Shown here: positions 55,590-60,000 of the stretch, in pieces
Position numbering within the stretch: position 1 is the first letter of the stretch
Layout of the letters: each line of letters starts with the position of its first letter
Assembly (NCBI RefSeq): GCF_032854445.1
Contig: NC_088295.1
Coordinates: 68,245,249-68,305,248, forward strand
Reading direction: 5' to 3'
Source of the DNA: Liolophura sinensis
Lineage: Eukaryota; Mollusca; Polyplacophora; Chitonida; Chitonidae
DNA: 60,000 nucleotides
Notes under the pieces: generated by a model
Database searches by the model: none
What the model was told of the DNA's origin: nothing
What the model saw: the letters and a program-made list of their open reading frames with translations, nothing else
Made by a program: the position numbers and the translations under genes

Positions 55590-58168
55590 TTGTTCTATAG
55601 GACCTACAAGTGGAAGGGGTTCTGCAGTACCTACAAGTGGGATGGTTCGGTAGTACATACAAGTGGAAGTTGTTCTGTAGTACTTACATGTGGAAGTGAT
55701 TCTGTAGTACCTACAAGTGGAAGTTGTTCTATAGGACCTACAAGTGGAAGTGGCTCTGTAGTACCTACAAGTGGAAGTGGTTCTGTAGTACCTACAAGTG
55801 GAAGTGGTTCTGTAGTACTTACAAGTGGAGTGGTTCTGTAGTACTTACAAGTGGTTCTCCAGTACCTAAAAGTGGAAGTGGTTCTGTACTACCTACAAGT
55901 GGAAGTTGTTCTGTAGTACCTACAAGTGAAAGTTGTTCTGTAGTACTTACAAGTGGAAGTGGTTCTGTAGTACCTACAAGTGGAAGTTGTTCTATAGGAC
56001 CTACAAGTGGAAGTGGTTCTCCAGTACCTAAAAGTGAAAGTGGTTCTGTACTACCTACAAGTGGAAGTTGTTCTGTAGTACCTACAAGTGAAAGTGGTTC
56101 TGTAGTACCTACAAGTGGAGTGGTTTCGTAGTACCTACAAGTGGAAGTTGTTCTATAGGACCTACAAGTGGAAGTGGTTCTGTAGTACCTACAAGTGGAA
56201 GTGGTTCTGCAGCACCTACAAGTGAAAGTAGTTCTGTAGTACTTACAAGTGGAAGTGGTTCTGTAGTACTTACAAGTGGAAGTGGTTCTGTAGTACCTAC
56301 AAGTGGAAGTTGTTCTGTAGTACTTACAAGTGGAAGTGGTTCTGTAGTACCTACAAGTGGAAGTTGTTCTATAGGACCTACAAGTGGAAGTGGTTCTGCA
56401 GTACCTACAAGTGGAAGTTGTTCTGTACTACTTACAAGTGGAAGTGGTTCTGTAGTACCTACAAGTGGAAGTTGTTCTATAGGACCTACAAGTGGAAGTG
56501 GTTCTCCAGTACCTACAAGTGAAAGTGGTTCTGTACTGCCTACAAGTGGAAGTTGTTCTGTAGTACCTACAAGTGAAAGTGGTTCTGTAGTACCTACAAG
56601 TGGAAGTTGTTCTATAGGACCTACAAGTGGAAGTGGTTCTGTAGTACCTACAATTGGAAGTGGTTCGGTAGTACCTACAAGTGGAAGTTGTTCTATAGGA
56701 CCTACAAGTGGAAGGGGTTCTGCAGTACCTACAAGTGGAGTGGTTCGGTAGTACATACAAGTGGAAGTTGTTCTGTAGTACTTACATGTGGAAGTGGTTC
56801 TGTAGTACCTACAAGTGGAAGTTGTTCTATAGGACCTACAAGTGGAAGTGGCTCTGTAGTACCTACAAGTGGAAGTGGTTCGGTAGTACTTACAAGTGGA
56901 AGTTGTTCTATAGGACCTACAAGTGGAGTGGTTCTGTAGTACTTACAAGTGGAGTGGTTCTGCAGTACCTACAAGTGGAAGTGACTCTGCAGTACCTACA
57001 AGTGGAAGTTGTTCTATAGGACCTACAAGTGGAAGGGGTTCTGCAGTACCTACAAGTGGAGTGGTTCGGTAGTACATACAAGTGGAAGTTGTTCTGTAGT
57101 ACTTACATGTGGAAGTGGTTCTGTAGTACCTACAAGTGGAAGTTGTTCTATAGGGCCTACAAGTGGAAGTGGCTCTGTAGTACCTACAAGTGGAAGTGGT
57201 TCTGTAGTACCTACAAGTGGAAGTGGTTCTGTAGTACTTACAAGTGGAGTGGTTCTGTAGTACTTACAAGTGGAGTGGTTCTGCAGTACCTACAAGTGGA
57301 AGTGACTCTGCAGTACCTACAAGTGGAAGTGGTTCTGTAGTACCTACAAGTGGAGTGGTTCTGTAGTACTTACAAGTGGAGTGGTTCTGTAGTACCTACA
57401 AGTGGAGTGGTTCAGTAGTACCTACAAGTGGAAGTTGTTCTATAGGACCTACAAGTGGAAGTGGTTCGGTAGTACCTACAAGTGGAAGTGGTTCTGCAGT
57501 ACCTACAAGTGGAAGTGGTTCTGTAGTACCTACAAGTGGAAGTAGTTCTGTAGTAGTTACAAGTGGAGTGGTTCCGTAGTACTTACAAGTGGAAGTGGTT
57601 CTGTACTACCTATAAGTGGAAGTGGTTCTGTAGTACTTACAAGTGGAAGTTGTTATGTAGTACCTACAAGTGGAAGTGGTTCTGTAGTACTTACAAGTGG
57701 AAGTTGTTATGTAGTACCTACAAGTGGAAGTGGTTCTGCAGTACCTACAAGTGGAAGTGGTTCTGCAGTACCTACAAGTGGAAGAAGTTCTGTAGTACTT
57801 ACAAGTGGAGTGGCTCTGAAGTACCTACAAGTGGAGTGGCTCTGCAGTACCTACAAGTGGAGTGGCTCTGCAGTACCTACAAGTGGAAATGGTTCTGTAG
57901 TACTTACAAGTGGAAGTGGTTCTGTAGTACCTACAAGTGGAAGTGGTTCTGCAGTACCTACAAGTGGAGTGGTTCTATAGTACCTACAAGTGGAAGTGGT
58001 TCTGTAGTACTTACAAGTGGAAGTTGTTATGTAGTACCTACAAGTGGAAGTGGTTCTGTAGTACTTACAAGTGGAAGTTGTTATGTAGTACCTACAAGTG
58101 GAAGTGATTCTGTAGTACCTACAAGTGGAAGTGGTTCTGTAGTACTTACAAGTGGAGTGGTTCTGTAG
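55590..58168 (+). repeat. satellite higher-order block B, copy 2
   Basis: Near-identical copy of 51386-53964 (offset 4204). Single-base differences are visible, for example tagggcc at about 57150 in place of taggacc. Confidence 0.9.
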
Positions 58169-58989
58169 TACCTACAAGTGGAAGTGGTTCTGCAGTACCT
58201 ACAAGTGAAAGTGGTTCTGCAGTACCTACAAGTGGAAGTGGCTCTGCAGTACCTACAAGTGGAAGTGGTTCTGCAGTACCTACAAGTGGAAGTAGTTCTG
58301 TAGTACTTACAAGTGGAGTGGTTCTGTAGTACCTACAAGTGGAAGTGGTTCTGCACTACTTACAAGTGGAAGTGGTTCTGTAGTACCTACAAGTGGAAGT
58401 GGTTCTGTAGTACTTACAAGTGGAAGTTGTTATGTAGTACCTACAAGTGGAAGTGGTTCTGTAGTACTTACAAGTGGAAGTTGTTATGTAGTACCTACAA
58501 GTGGAAGTGGTTCTGCAGTACCTACAAATGGAAGTGGTTCTGCAGTACCTACAAGTGGAAGTAGTTCTGTAGTACTTACAAGTGGAGTGGCTCTGAAGTA
58601 CCTACAAGTGGAGTGGCTCTGCAGTACCTACAAGTGAAAGTGGTTCTGTAGTACCTACAAGTGGAGTGGTTCTGTAGTACCTACAAGTGGAAGTGGTTCT
58701 GTAGTACTTACAAGTGGAAGTTGTTATGTAGTACCTACAAGTGGAGTGGTTCTATATTACCTACAAGTGGAAGTGATTCTGTAGTACCTACAAGTGGAAG
58801 TGGTTCTGTAGTACTTACAAGTGGAGTGGTTCTGTAGTACTTACATGTGGAAGTGGTTCTGCAGTACCTACAAGTGGAAGTGGTTCTGTAGTACGTACAA
58901 GTGGAAGTGGTTCTGCAGTACCTACAAGTGGAAGTGGTTCTGTAGTACCTACAAGTGGAAGTTGTTCTGTAGTACTTACAAGTGAAAGT

Positions 58990-59620
58990 GGTTCTGCAGT
59001 ACCTACAAGTGGAAGTTGTTCTGTAGTACTTACAAGTGGAGTGGCTCTGAAGTACCTACAAGTGGAGTGGCTCTGCAGTACCTACAAGTGAAAGTGGTTC
59101 TGTAGTACCTACAAGTGGAGTGCTTCTGTAGTACCTATGAGTGGAAGTGGTTCTGTAGTACTTACAAGTGGAAGTTGTTATGTAGTACCTACAAGTGGAA
59201 GTGGTTCTGCAGTACCTACAAGTGGAAGTGGTTCTGTAGTACTTACAAGTGGAAGTAGTTCTGTAGTACCTACAAGTGGAAGTGGTTCTGCAGTACCTAC
59301 AAGTGGAGTGGTTCTATAGCACCTACAAGTGGAAGTGATTCTGTAGTACCTACAAGTGGAAGTGGTTCTGTAGTACTTACAAGTGGAGTGGTTCCGTAGT
59401 ACCTACAAGTGGAAGTGGTTCAGTACTACCTACAAGTGGAAGTGGTTCCGTAGTACTTACAAGTGGAAGTAGTTCTGTAGTACCTACAAGTGGAAGTGGT
59501 TCTGTAGGACCTACAAGTGGAAGTAGTTCTGTAGTACTTACAAGTGAAAGTGGTTCTGTAGTACCTACAAGTGGAGTGATTCCGTAGTACTTACAAGTGG
59601 AGTGGTTCTGTAGTACTTAC
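58990..59620 (+). repeat. satellite higher-order block C, copy 2
   Basis: Copy of 54010-54640 carrying the same rare units near 59131 and 59313. The array continues past it to the window end. Confidence 0.85.
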
Positions 59621-60000
59621 AAGTGGAGTGGTTCAGTAGTACCTACAAGTGGAAGTGGTTCTGTAGGACCTACAAGTGGAAGTGGTTCTGTAGTACTTAC
59701 AAGTGGAGTGGTTCTGTAGGACCTACAAGTGGAAGTAGTTCTGTAGTACTTACAAGTGAAAGTGGTTCTGTAGTACCTACAAGTGGAGTGGTTCCGTAGT
59801 ACTTACAAGTTGAGTGGTTCTGTAGTACCTACAAGTGGAGTGGTTCAGTAGTACCTACAAGTGGAAGTGGTTCTGTAGTACCTACAAGTGGAAGTAGTTC
59901 TGTAGTACTTACAAGTGGAGTGGTTCTGTAGGACCTACAAGTGGAAGTTGTTCTATAGGACCTACAAGTGGAGTGGTTCTGGAGTACGTACAAGTGGAAG

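Larger units (their letters stand above)
27569..60000 (+). repeat. 27-bp satellite array, over 32 kb, runs off the right edge
   Basis: Roughly 1,200 head-to-tail units. The canonical unit (for example at 27853-27879, with small changes) consists of ggaagtggttct plus gtagtacctacaagt. Recurrent variants have ttctataggacc, gtagtacttac, ctgcagtacc, ttatgtagtacc, ctccagtacc or agtagttctg. A common 26-base form reads ggagtgg and lacks one A; it shifts the frame. Five of six frames are mostly open in the 27-base unit, giving Ser-Gly-Ser-Val-Val-Pro-Thr or Tyr-Lys-Trp-Lys-Trp-Phe-Cys-Ser-Thr repeats. These are periodicity artefacts: every frame is broken repeatedly by the 26-base units, and the listed frames do not begin with ATG. 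No splice signals or flanking gene support translation. Confidence 0.98.

Noticed and set aside
27569-60000. CRISPR-like array of 27-base repeats
   Set aside because: There are no unique spacers; units are directly head to tail, and the context is an animal genome.

Overview
The window reads as animal nuclear DNA. It has spliced genes with consensus GT-AG borders, tRNA-derived SINEs with A and B boxes and AAAT-type tails, a decayed LINE, many micro- and minisatellites, and one scaffold gap of 200 N. The main SINE ends in a gcgtaaaacaccaatcaaat-type tail followed by AAAT repeats. I associate that tail with marine lophotrochozoans, especially bivalve molluscs, but this is inference from memory and no mitochondrial or rRNA marker is present to confirm it. 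No prokaryotic gene, CRISPR array, tRNA or rRNA gene was seen.

From 1 to 27.4 kb the sequence is gene-poor and repeat-rich. Its one recognisable host gene is on the minus strand, from 20312 down to 9561. Five exons were located (20312-20252, 15582-15526, 12565-12417, 10382-10235, 9770-9561). Exons at 15582, 12565, 10382 and 9770 join in perfect phase. They encode three membrane helices, a cysteine-bearing loop and a proline/tyrosine-rich C-terminal tail, in the style of four-helix MS4A/CD20-like proteins. The first exon (20312) has a different phase, so at least one exon between it and 15582 was not found. A second first exon at 2653-2590 is clearly related in protein sequence and has the same splice phase. 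This implies a head-to-tail tandem paralogue whose body lies beyond the left edge.

The introns and flanks of this gene are crowded with tandem arrays: a 39-bp array of over 30 units touching the 5' splice site of the 12565-12417 exon; a 24-bp array of AACCGGTT palindromes; a 68-bp array that overlaps the last codons of the gene; a 33-bp array that looks amplified from the B-box region of a SINE; and a 46-bp array upstream. Intron 1 holds a decayed LINE (about 20160-16638, minus), which is itself interrupted by a truncated SINE. A frameshifted ORF1-like relic lies at 25503-26308.

From about 27.57 kb to the right edge (over 32 kb, roughly 1,200 units, not ended) the sequence is a single satellite with a 27-bp unit. 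A 26-bp variant shifts the reading frame wherever it occurs. Rare unit variants recur in fixed order, exposing multi-kilobase higher-order duplications with offsets of 6478, 3995, 2389-2497, 6735, 5549, 4204 and 4981 bp, plus a local 321-bp duplication. The left edge of the satellite preserves two 53-bp units that look like a founder form.
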